Shown in pieces: positions 34,556-44,349 of a stretch of 64,000 nt of DNA. The position numbers were made by a program, and so were the translations under genes. This DNA comes from Acorus gramineus (lineage: Eukaryota; Streptophyta; Magnoliopsida; Acorales; Acoraceae), in contig CM060848.1 of the NCBI GenBank assembly GCA_030737835.1, positions 10,982,509 to 11,046,508 on the forward strand, read 5' to 3'. Within the stretch, counting starts at the first letter, position 1, and each line of letters opens with the position of its first letter. The notes below the pieces were generated by a model. The model searched no databases, was not told the origin of the DNA, and worked only from the letters and a program-made list of their open reading frames with translations.

Positions 34556-34899
34556 TGTCGGTATCGGATTTTGAAGGGGGCTCTCAAAAAAGAGGGGGGG
34601 CCTCCTTTTTCCTTTTGTGGGCGTGGGTGCGCGGCGTGTGTGGGGGTTCTTCGAGGGTTCGGATCCGGTGCGTGCCTTGGCAGGCTCGGTCGGATCGTCT
34701 CTCGGAAGGGAGAAGGGGTTTTGGTTCCTTGCTGAGGCAGCCGACAGCTCCTCAGGAGGATTCAGGGGTGTTTGTGATCGCCACCTGCTTTCTCAAAAAG
34801 CAGGAAAAGTTGGGGTGGATTTGATCGCCTTTGTGGGGGAGTTTGTGGGTCTTCGCTTTGAGATACAGGCATGCCGTACACAGAGGTGAAAAGCAGGGA
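34556..34899 (+). repeat. LTR family D, copy 2 (3'-truncated)
   Basis: It starts TGTCGGTATCGG at 34556, inside a zinc-knuckle codon run, and matches copies 1 and 3 up to about 34899. There it is cut by the start of a minus-strand LTR (TGTTACGCCC). The expected continuation (GATCCTCTTCTGC in the other copies) was not found on the far side. Confidence 0.75.
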
Positions 34900-35658
34900 T
34901 GTTACGCCCAGGAACGGCCCTTGCTAGACCATAATAATCCTACAATCCCATGACTCATACACAAGAGGTCAACAATGACCCCTAATTAAAATTAAACAAT
35001 AACCAATAGGATCGCATAAATAACAAGGCAACAGGGAAGCGATAGCTAACTAAAAATGCTGAAGCATAAAATATAAATAAGTCTGTAAATGAAAAACATT
35101 ATTACAGACCCGAATACACAATCATTATCCTGTGAGAGTCCAAGCCTAGTCCAAATACAAGCCCAATTGTGCAACACGCACAATTATTAATACATACACA
35201 AGAAAATAGGATTGCTGATAGCCTCGCACTTGCCAACCGAAAGGTGGAGCGGTTCACGCACGAATCACTCCAGAGGGATGCTCCAGCTCCACGCCAACCT
35301 AGTCTCTGGTGGATAACAACACACGAGGGGTGAGCTACAAGCTCAATGAGTGGCAAGAATCCAAGCTCAAGAATAATAATATAACACTATCACATTTTTC
35401 TTCCAAGGAAAGATATGGATGGGAGAACACCGACAGATATAAATATCACGTAGAGACGTGACCACACATCACCCTCACCTCGAAGGGGAAAAACTGTTGG
35501 GACTTTTGGGGAACAACTAATCCATTAACAGTAACGAGTGGTAACACAGACTAGCACCACGCTATAAAGATTCTCCGCATCTAGATATAATACATACCAA
35601 TGCCTTGCATCATCAGGTAGCCCTCTCCTGGGTAATCCTCATCCTGACAGCCATCCAC

Positions 35659-36080
35659 GGTCGGTACTCCAGCCTCGTACGATAGTGACATCATACTCTG
35701 GGCATTCCCAATGATACGGCATCACCCGTGGTCGGTACTCGAGCCTCGTATGGTAGTCACATCATACTCTGGGCATTCCCAAGGATACGGAATCACCCGT
35801 GGTCGGTGCTCAAGCCTTGTATGGTAGTGACATCATACTCTGGGCATTCCTGACGATACGGCATCACCCGTGGTCGGTACTCCGAGCCTCGAATGATAGT
35901 CACATCATACTCTAGGCATTCCCAACCATATGGATTTACCCGTGGTCGGTACTCAAGCCTCGTATGGTAGTGACATCATACTCTGGGCATTCCCGACGAT
36001 ACGGCATCACCCGTGGTCGGTACTCCAAGCCTCTTATGATAGTCACATCATACTCTGGGCATTTCCAATGATATTGTGGC
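35659..36080 (-). repeat. Tandem array, 71-bp unit, six copies with alternating variants
   Basis: Six units of 71-72 bp each begin GGTCGGTRCTC on the plus strand and contain CATCATACTCT and GGGCATTCC. Units 1, 3 and 5 have TAGTGACA and units 2, 4 and 6 have TAGTCACA, so the array is built from dimers of about 142 bp. It lies in the region corresponding to predicted intron 2 of this LTR, where S2 has different repeats. Confidence 0.88.
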
Positions 36081-36584
36081 ACAATGCAGGACAGATTCAA
36101 CACCGGGTAGCTTCGACGCACGATGATGTAGGGAAACAGTACTCCACGCTCGCAATATGATCATCTGGTAGCCCTCTCCCTGGTGGCCTTCCGGTGGCAC
36201 CACGCAGGGTAGCTTCGACACACGATGATATGGGGAGGAAGCACTTCATGCTCGCAATACGATCCTCACAGATCAACTACTATCCTCTAGCAAATACCAT
36301 TGCTATACGGAATTCTCTTGAATTCCCACACAAATGCATCACTTGGATGCGGGGGAAAGAAGCTAAGTCCTCGCACTCAATCATGACAAGACATGATCCT
36401 AAAGGTGGGTCATGCACACGCCTAATACAGGTAGGCCTAACATAATATTGCCATAGCTATCGGGTAACAAACACCGAGTAGCTTCCACGCACGATGATGT
36501 AGGGAAACAGTACTCCACGCTTGCAATATCATCCGGTAGCCCTCTCCCTGGCAGCCTTCCGATGGCACGGTGGCACCACGCAAG

Positions 36585-37847
36585 TGTCGGTATCGGATTT
36601 TGAAAGGAAAAAGGAAAGGAAGGGGCCCTCTCTTCCTTCCTCCTTGGCGGTCCTCCGGTGGTCTGGGTGTGTGTGTGGGGGTTCTTCGGAGGCTCGGACC
36701 CAGAGAGCTGCGCCTTGGCGGGCTTGGTCGGATCATCTCTCAGAAGGGGTGGGCGGTTTGGTTGTTCGTTCCTGGCTGAGGTGGTTGATGGGTCCTCAAG
36801 AGGATCCAGGGGTGGTTGTGATCGCCACCTGCTTTTCTAAAAAAAAGCAAAAAAGTTGGGGTGGATTTGATCGCCTTCGTGGGGAGTTTGTGGGGTCTCC
36901 GCTCTGAGACACGGATATGCCGTACACAGAGGTGAAGACAGGGATCCTCTTCTGCTTCGGGAACCTGACTAAAGGAGAATTGGGACTCAGGTGTGCTAGG
37001 GGAAGGGCTGCCTAGTTGTACTTAGTCGCCTGGTGAGGGGCAGCTAGATATGGGTAGCCACCTGGTGTCTGATTTAATTTGGGCAGAACCTGGGTAGGGT
37101 TTGGGTTTGATTTTGGCAGAGGCTAAACCGGGTTTAGCCTTGGTTTTGGAGAGTCGATTTGGAGAGTGGTTTGGGTGTAGGAAATGGGTTTCTTTCTCAC
37201 TTTTCTCTCAAGGGTTTGAAGTGGTGGTGTTGGGAATGTGGGTGGTTGGGGGTTATTGATGGGTATTGATTATGGAATTGATGATTTTTTATATGAATTG
37301 GTTGCCCCCTTATTTTTGTAGTAGAAAAGGGGTATAGGAATGTCCACTGGACAATAGATCAAAATGGGTAATAAGGTGTTTGATTTGACCTCCCATTAGA
37401 TCTTTGTTATCTGACAGTGTCCAAGTGAGGGGTGGCTAATGGTATTTAGCCGCCCAGTGAGAGGCGGCTACTCTCAGGTAGCCATCTCCGTCATAACCTG
37501 CCATATGTCCCATCTCTGACAAGCGGTGGCTTGGGTCGATTACTAAGGATGAATCGGCTGAGATGGGGTGGCTAGAAGGGATAATCCGTCGCAATCATAT
37601 TTGCTTTATGTCCCATCCAGGAAGGCGGTTTGGGGTCGGTCAAAGGGGCGGCCAAGAAACTAGCCGCCTGGTACTCTCAAGTAGCCGCCCCTGTTCAGGT
37701 CTTAGGGTTTTCTAAGGGTTTGGACCAGGGTTTCTGATTTTTTATTTCTGAGGGAGTTTTCTACTAGATGTCCAAAAGTGGCTGTTTTTTCAATATTACT
37801 TGAAGTAAATTTCTTTTCTTAAGATAGTCAAAATTAGGGTATCTACA
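36585..37847 (+). mobile_element. Solo LTR S3 (family D, copy 3)
   Basis: 1263 bp, TGTCGGTATCGG to GGGTATCTACA, flanked by the perfect duplication GCAAG (36580-36584 and 37848-37852). The flanks rejoin into GGCACCACGCAAGGTAGCT, which matches a nearby uninterrupted copy at 36196-36214. It gives the clean termini of family D. Confidence 0.92.
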
Positions 37848-38484
37848 GCAAGGTAGCTCCAACGCTGGGTATCTTTGACGCACGATGATATGGGGAGGGA
37901 GTACTCCATGCTCGCAAGACGATCCTCATGGATCAACTACTATCATCTAACAAATACCATTTCTAATGAATTCTTATGAATTCCCACGCGGATGCATAGC
38001 TCGGACGCAGGGGAAATAAGTCCTTGTACTCAATCATCACAAAACATGATCCTAAGGGTGAGTCATGAACGTGCCTAACACAGATAGGCCTGACATTCTA
38101 TCATCCTAACTATCAGATAACAAACACCAATACAATAATGAATTCTCATGAATTCCCATAGAGATGCATCACTCGGATGCAGGCAAGATAGCTACAACAT
38201 TTGCATACTAAAACATGTATGATCCTGACAACAACATATCAGATATATGCCTACCACAGACAGGGCCAAACAATTAAACATACACACAAATACCACAACA
38301 AGGTGCATGGACCACATGTCCAATGAACCTAGCATTCGAGAATTAACCACATTAAGCATCTACCAAAACAAAGGCAATACTATGTAAAAATCAAGATTGA
38401 GTATTGCTATAAAGCCCCATGGAAACGCGATGCACAATCACATGCATCGAGCATTTCCCAAAAGGGGTGGATCGAACCACTCAC

Positions 38485-38520
38485 CAAAGACACATTCATC
38501 GCAAGTTCCGCCAACAAAAG
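38485..38520 (-). other. Putative 36-nt LTR micro-exon (minus-strand LTR)
   Basis: Minus strand: TTTTACAG ends at 38521, then 36 nt, then GTGAGT from 38484. The sequence shares almost nothing with the TEK micro-exon, but length and borders are the same. Confidence 0.5.
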
Positions 38521-39218
38521 CTGTAAAACACAACCAATGATGCTCAGATCAAACATGAAGCTTCTAGACACATATATATAAGCTTACTTCATGAATACAC
38601 CAACTCTTAATATTGCATACAACATGTAAAGTAACTTATTGAAACAATCATGCAAAACTGCTGCATCTGCAGCAAATACCCCTAATTGTTTGATCTCCAC
38701 AGCACCAAATACTCATCCAAAAATTCCTAAATACATCATACACATTCTCTAATATGTTGGGATCATAATCAGTGCAGACATCATATCCTGATTTAATCTT
38801 GAAATGCCCGACATAAATTATTTTCAGAAACTGGTAAATTTCTACGTGAATCTGGATAGGCCATGAACATCAGGCTACAACTTACAATACAGATAATAAA
38901 ATGACACCAAATTTATACATAGCATCTAGACACATGGATGATCAAATCACATGAGAACATAATCTTCATAACATGCCTCTATGTACTAATTTCATAAGAA
39001 TTTTCATAAGATAGAAATCTGCCTTACAATAACACAAAACCCCCAACAACAAGAAAGGGGAAAAAACATACAACATGACTTGTACATCCTTGCTGACCAC
39101 CCAAAACACTAGATAGCAACACTCATACTTCTTTGAAGCATAAACACAAACACCTAAATGGCACAAAGGGGAGATGAAGATACCTTGGGAAGAAGAGAAG
39201 AGGGTGCACATAAGGGCT

Positions 39219-39246
39219 CCCACCATCACCATCACCATCACCATCA
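39219..39246 (+). repeat. CACCAT microsatellite
   Basis: About 4.5 repeats of CACCAT in the pyrimidine-rich leader part of the minus-strand LTR. Confidence 0.85.
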
Positions 39247-39818
39247 CATGCTACCAGGCCTACACACACTCCTTCTCACAACAAACAACACACATACATT
39301 CAGCCACCATTTCTCAGCACAAACGGACACACAAACAGCACCAAAAAGGGGGAAAAGAATGACCTTTGGGAGGAAGAAGAAGAAGAAGAGGTGTTTGGGG
39401 CTTCACAAGCACAAACACATACACTACCTTCTCCTCCTACACTCCACCACTTTGATTTCCTTGCATTTCTCTCAGTGAGATCGCCTCCGACGACCTCTCT
39501 CTCTGTTTCAATATAACCAGCCACCCCCACCGACTTAGCATTTCAATGGAATTCACAAATCCACCAAATTACCAAAATTACCCTTCCTTAGAAACCTGTG
39601 CAGCCTCGACTAGAACAGTCATAACTTCCACAATCTAGCTCCGAATTGTGCAATTCAAAATCCATTGGAAAGCCAAGAAGATTATCTACAACTTTTGTGT
39701 TTATGCCAAGATACAATAACACATCCAACTATTCTGAAATATGAGCTAAACATCAAACAGGGCTGCTGCCATGCTTTTCTCATCCCCAGGGTATTATTGA
39801 AAAAATACTCATAACTTT

Positions 39819-41518
39819 TGTTAATTAGGATTAGTTAATATTCAGATATCATTTAGATATGATTTTTTTATTTTTAGTTTATTAGGATTTTATTCCTTGT
39901 TTTAAAATCTATATTTATATTTGAATTTCAAATATTGATTTGAATTCAAATTTGAATACTAGTTAAGATTAAATAAAGATGTGTATGTTAATTTTCAGAT
40001 TTAGATAATATGTTAGGATCATAGTTTATAGATTTAGATAATTAGTTGAGATCCTAATTTGTTAAGGATTCTCTACTCTATAAATAGACTTGTAAACCAA
40101 TTGATTAATAGATTATTGATTATTAGAATTTGTTTATTTTCTCTATTGTATTTTGTTATCTTAGGAGGATTAACATCTACATAGAATTTTCAATCGTCTG
40201 GTATTTCTGAAGAAATCAACAGATTATTGAAGCTCAATGCCCCTAGCATTCTTCTTGAAGAATCAACAGCGCCGCTGGTGCCTACCGATTTTCGTTCCTT
40301 TGATCGAATCAGTAGAAGAGCGTATTCGTACGCTACATCAGTTAGTATCAGAGCCAAAGTTGCGACCACCACTGCGAGCCACCGGTGCCGTTGAGCGCTG
40401 TCGCCATCGAGAGCCACTGTCTCCGAGCCCCTCCGCCGCCGAACAGCCGTCGTCGCTGCTGCCATCAAGCACAACCACCACTTTTGTCGAGAATTGTCGT
40501 GCGCTTCCATAGTTGTTGTTGCTGAGCTGCTACCACGGGGGAATCCATATCCCATTTATCTATCCTTGCACTATATTTTATAAAAAAAAACAAAAAAGTG
40601 AACCATTTTATGAGAAACCCAAATCCCCATCATCCCGAGAAAAAAGAAAAAAAACGAAAAAAAAATACCACTCCACCCCCATACAACCCTAGACCCCACC
40701 GGAATCCATCTCCTCTTAATTTCATTATAAAAAAAAAATTCATTTAACCCCTCGTACCCAAATTTTCCTTCCAAAACGCCCAACCCCACAGATATTTCTT
40801 TTCATTCCAATTCAATATAGATTAAAAAAAAATCCCATGACCACCGGAGATAAAAAGAATGCAAAAGTCAATTTGTTGAAAGACCTTAAAGTCATAAAAT
40901 CAAAATTTAGTGGAACACATCATCAGCTGCTCGGACTTCATCACCAAATCGTTCAACCAAACTCGAGGACGAGTTTTTCTGAAGAGGAAGAGAATGATGC
41001 AGCACGATCATGGACCATTCAATCAATGTTAAGGACCACCAAATAGAGGATTATGAATGATTTGTAGTTTTTAGTATTTTAATTTTATTTGTTAGATTTA
41101 TCATATTTTTTTGGATAATTAGTATTAGTTAATATTCAGATATCATTTAGTTATGCTTTTCTTATTTTTAGTTTGTTAGGATTTGAATAAAGATTGATTT
41201 GAATTCAAATTTGAATATTAGTTAGGATTAAATAAAGATGTGTTTGTTATTTTTCAAATTTAGATAATCTGTTAGGATCATAGTCTACAGATTTAGATAA
41301 TTAGTTGAGATCCTAATCTGTTAAGGATTCTCTACTCTATAAACAGACCCGTAAACTAATTGATTAATAGATTATTGATTATTAGAATTTGTTTATTTTT
41401 TCTATTGTATTTTTTATCCTAGGAGGATTAACATCTACATAGAATTTTCAATCGTCTGATAATTATGAAGAAATCAACATATTATTGAAGCCCAATGCCC
41501 CTGGCATTCTTCTTGAAG
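39819..41518 (+). mobile_element. Small LTR retroelement without coding capacity (truncated at both ends)
   Basis: Two direct copies share long AT-rich blocks (TTAGTTAATATTCAGATATC, TTCTCTACTCTATAAA, TAGGAGGATTAACATC): LTR1 39819-40337, cut at its 5' side, and LTR2 about 40995-41518, cut at its 3' side. LTR1 ends ...GCTACA and is followed by TTAGTATCAGAGCC, a slightly altered initiator tRNA-Met primer site (40342-40355). The inner 650 bp hold no retroviral domain. GAAGAGGAAGAGAA (40981-40994) is the likely polypurine tract. TATAAATAG and TATAAACAG (about 40080 and 41337) are the LTR TATA boxes. It is probably mobilised by another element. Another copy is inverted at 46975-47290. Confidence 0.72.
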
Positions 41519-42370
41519 TTTACGAGGGCATTGAATGAGGTGGAAGGGGAGGCGTTCTTGGTGCTGATGGTCTTGCAGCCACTTGGGGTGGAGTCAGGCA
41601 GAAGAGATGAGGCGGTTTGGAGGACGTTGAGAGCAACGGGCCTCACAGTGAAGAAAGGGTATGCGTAGTTGAAGAGGGATCAACTTATATTAGCAATCAT
41701 AGCGGATAAGAGAAGGGAAGTGTGGGGTAGTAAAGCTCCACCCCAAGTTAAGATTTTTTTGTGGATTATGTACCAAAGAAAGATTCTAACACGTTACAGA
41801 CTAGTTCTATGGTATCCGGGGATAGACACGACGTGCGCTCTTTGTGGGGAGGAGGAATCGGTGAACCATTTGTTTACTTCTTGCCGCTTGGTGAGGTGGG
41901 CGTGGGAGCGTTTAAATGATGATTTGGGGATGGATGTGGTTTTCCAACATGTGGAGGGTATGTGGTCGGCGGGTCAGCGGTTGAGGAGGACAGGAGACCG
42001 GTCCGTGTAGGTCAGGGTTTCTCAACTGTTAGTTCCCGCTTTGGTGTGGTCAACCTGGGTTAACGGTAATCTGGTTATTTTCAGGGGTCAAATGATCATA
42101 TGGAGAAAATATTTGAGAGCTAGCCAAGAGTCTCATCCTTGATATGGGTAATTTTTGTTTGGGAGATGGGAGTGTTTCTTTCTAAGATGATAGACTTGTA
42201 ATATCTTAGAGACTTGGTCCCTTTGGTTTGTGGGAGCGGGTTGATACCTCTTCTATCGTGTTCCTATGCGACCTTTTTTTTATTGATGTCATCCTTTAAT
42301 TGGGCTATTGACCCTTAATGTATTAAGGGAATTGCCTATCATTCCCATCAAAAATAAAAAAATATTTTAA
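41519..42370 (+). pseudogene. LINE ORF2 C-terminal fragment with reverse-transcriptase-associated zinc-binding domain
   Basis: The frame from 41669 gives WGSKAPPQVKIFLWIMYQ, TCALCGEEESVNHLFTSC and RWAWERL, the zinc-binding domain found after the RT of plant L1-type LINEs (C-x2-C...H-x4-C). A stop precedes it near 41668 and another follows at 42008. The end, TATTAAGGGAATTGCC...CATCAAAAATAAAAAA, is a LINE 3' tail. It is 5'-truncated, plus strand and dead. Confidence 0.8.
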
Positions 42371-42774
42371 AGTTAAGTTGGATCTTTATGCTTAATATTC
42401 CCAACAACTTTACGCGGTATTTCGGGCCATGTAACTAAAAATATAAAATTATGTTATATAGATTACCTTTTTCTCGGAAAAAAAAAAAAAAAAGAGTTTT
42501 ACTCGGCATTTGTCCCTGCTTTGACCAAGGGTTGGCCGTCGCAGCTCTGCTCCCACGAAAAGTAACAAAACAATGTTGAGAAGACGTCAATTCAAATTCA
42601 TGGGAGATTGTTTAGATGGGGTAGAATCAAAACTTATTGGAGTTTTAAATGCATCAAATACATTTTAAAGAAATTTTGAAAATTCATGACTGTTTCATAC
42701 GATTGGTGTATAAATTATAATTAACTTGCATGATTTTAATTTTATCTTAACAGTTCACTGAACCCGATTCACTC
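42371..42774. other. AT-rich spacer
   Basis: Contains an A16 run near 42480 and no open frame. No gene or recognisable element was seen. Confidence 0.5.
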
Positions 42775-42912
42775 ACGCCGGCTTGGATGACAACAAATGG
42801 CGTCCAATACTAATATTCAAATAGTTACAATTTTATGGATCTTCGAGAAAAAATCGCACGCGTCTTAGTTGTTGGATGACCGATATATTTTATAGATATG
42901 TGATGAGACATC

Positions 42913-43045
42913 CATCCATGGCACCTCCATTGGCATGATTTCTGGGTAATGGCCTATGGGTTGGGGAAGTTCGACCCGTAAGCGACCCGGTGAAGTATAA
43001 TCTGGTGGACCCCATAAGCAAGAACATGGTTCTACTACTTCTTGA
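42913..43045 (+). pseudogene. Ascorbate oxidase C-terminal fragment
   Basis: Reads HPWHLHWHDFWVMAYGLGKF then, after a stop and frameshift, [14 protein letters not shown]. It aligns with residues around the third copper-binding motif of the intact gene at about 46270-46395, but with substitutions including a tryptophan in place of the glycine of HLHGH. Exons before and after are absent. It is older than the truncated copy downstream. Confidence 0.85.
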
Positions 43046-43205
43046 AATCCGTAATAAAAAATAGGGGCATAAAAAAAAAAAGGGAAAAGTCCACTCGGAC
43101 GATACGCCGGCTTGGATGACAACCAAATCCCTTCCAATACTAATATTCAAATAGTTAAAATTTTATGGATCTCATTAAAAAATTCACACTGGCTTCATAG
43201 CCTTC

Positions 43206-43488
43206 AGGGACCGATCCAGTCAGGACTGGATCCGGGTCAGTTAGATCAGTATCGAATTGAACGACGTAAAAATCGAACTGCACAACCAATTCTTGGGTAT
43301 ATATTTCACTCTCTTATTAGATCCAATCAGTTATTGGAGAAAATATGAATTCCTAAGTATCATCAGTATCAAATAGGAGACTGAAATATATATCCAACAA
43401 TTAGTTGTGCAGTTTCATTTATAGGTAGTGCAGTTTGATTTTTACATCGCCTAGTCTGATGCTGACCGAACTGATCGGATCCGGTCTC
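43206..43488. mobile_element. Foldback MITE, hAT-like
   Basis: A 283-bp near-palindrome: the left half (GGGACCGATCC..., GTAAAAATCGAACTGCAC, GGTATATATTTCA) returns as its reverse complement in the right half. The flanks TAGCCTTC (43198-43205) and TAGTCTTT (43489-43496) agree at six of eight positions, as expected for an old 8-bp hAT duplication. The paralogous copy at 42775-42905 lacks the insertion. Confidence 0.72.
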
Positions 43489-43654
43489 TAGTCTTTATTG
43501 GTTGGATGCATGACCGATATATTTTATGGATACGTGATAACATATCAGTTCTAATTTTTTTTTTTTATGGTTATAAAAATGTTTTTGAGACTGAGTTATT
43601 ATATAACTTGCTCAACCTTTTTGACCGTTGTACAGCCATCCCAAGCACTACTCC

Positions 43655-44055
43655 TATAAAGCGATCATGTATCATACCATTAACAATTCATCAGCACTTC
43701 TAACCGTTACACAACTCCTCTGCATCCATTGGAATTGGAAAATTTTCAAGTTTTGAAAAAGAAAACTTATATTATGGGTTCGGTTCACAACTTCCTAAGA
43801 AGCCCAACCATGTTGTTAATTTTATCCTTGATCGTCTGGACAACATCTCCCTTAGTGGTGGAAGCAAGGATAATCCATCACAAGTGGGAGGTCAAGTACC
43901 AGTTCAAGTCCCCCGATTGCTTTCAAAAGCTCGCAGTCACCATCAATGGCATAACTCCTGGGCCGACCATCTATGCACAAGTCAGCACAACAGGGTGACA
44001 CGGTTGTGGTTCAGGTCAAGAACAGCTTGTTCACAAAAAATCACATTGACCGAAT
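43655..44055 (+). pseudogene. Truncated tandem copy of the ascorbate oxidase promoter and first exon
   Basis: TATAAA at 43655, then ATG 43774 opening a signal peptide ([20 protein letters not shown]) and [20 protein letters not shown], almost identical to exon 1 of the gene 580 bp downstream. An 11-bp insertion after TIYAQ (near 43980) shifts the frame to a stop at 43996, and similarity ends around 44045, before the HWHG copper motif. No later exons follow. It could at most give a secreted peptide of about 74 residues. Confidence 0.88.
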
Positions 44056-44235
44056 GGTCTTACTTGGTTGGCCGAGCGATATGATCTGACCTTATAAAAC
44101 GCATGAGATTTTGTCCACGAGTGGCATTGAATTGTAATTGTATAATCTACAAACTTTTTTGCCTAGTGAGACTCTGTCGTGAGACATAGTCATATATAAC
44201 TAAAACAGACTTTCTTGACCAAGCAAAAGCACACC

Positions 44236-44242
44236 TATAAAA
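44236..44242 (+). promoter_or_regulatory. TATA box of the ascorbate oxidase gene
   Basis: TATAAAA, 108 bp upstream of ATG 44350. The truncated copy has TATAAAG at the same relative place. Confidence 0.7.
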
Positions 44243-44349
44243 CGACCATGTATTATACCATATAAACAATTTCATCGGCACTTCTATCCATTACAACTCT
44301 GCATCCATTGGAATTGGAATATTTTCAAGATTTGAACAAGAAAATTGAA

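Larger units (their letters stand above)
34900..39818 (-). repeat. LTR relative of S2 on the minus strand, split by a family-D solo LTR
   Basis: It opens with TGTTACGCCC on the plus strand. Going right it matches the reverse complement of S2 block by block: CCTGTGAGAGTCC, the hairpin at 35331-35345, the micro-exon 38485-38520, and the leader near 39150-39400. Without the inserted 36585-37847 its length is about 3.65 kb, close to S2. The outer (U3) end near 39818 has no clear TATAACA-type terminus or target duplication, so this end is a rearranged junction. No open reading frame of note lies inside. Confidence 0.75.
42775..43545 (+). repeat. Local direct duplication upstream of the ascorbate oxidase genes
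   Basis: About 130 bp beginning GCCGGCTTGGATGACAAC (first copy near 42778, second near 43107) occurs twice: once followed by the C-terminal ascorbate oxidase fragment, and once split by a MITE before resuming with GACCGATATATTTTATGG at 43511. The two copies show that the locus has undergone tandem duplication. Confidence 0.75.

Noticed and set aside
35659..36080. Regularly spaced repeats resembling a CRISPR array
   Set aside because: Whole 71-bp units repeat without unique spacers, and the context is a plant LTR.
40237..40512. Open frame of 91 residues near 40.2-40.5 kb as a small gene
   Set aside because: It spans the LTR end and primer site of a non-coding LTR element and has no family match.
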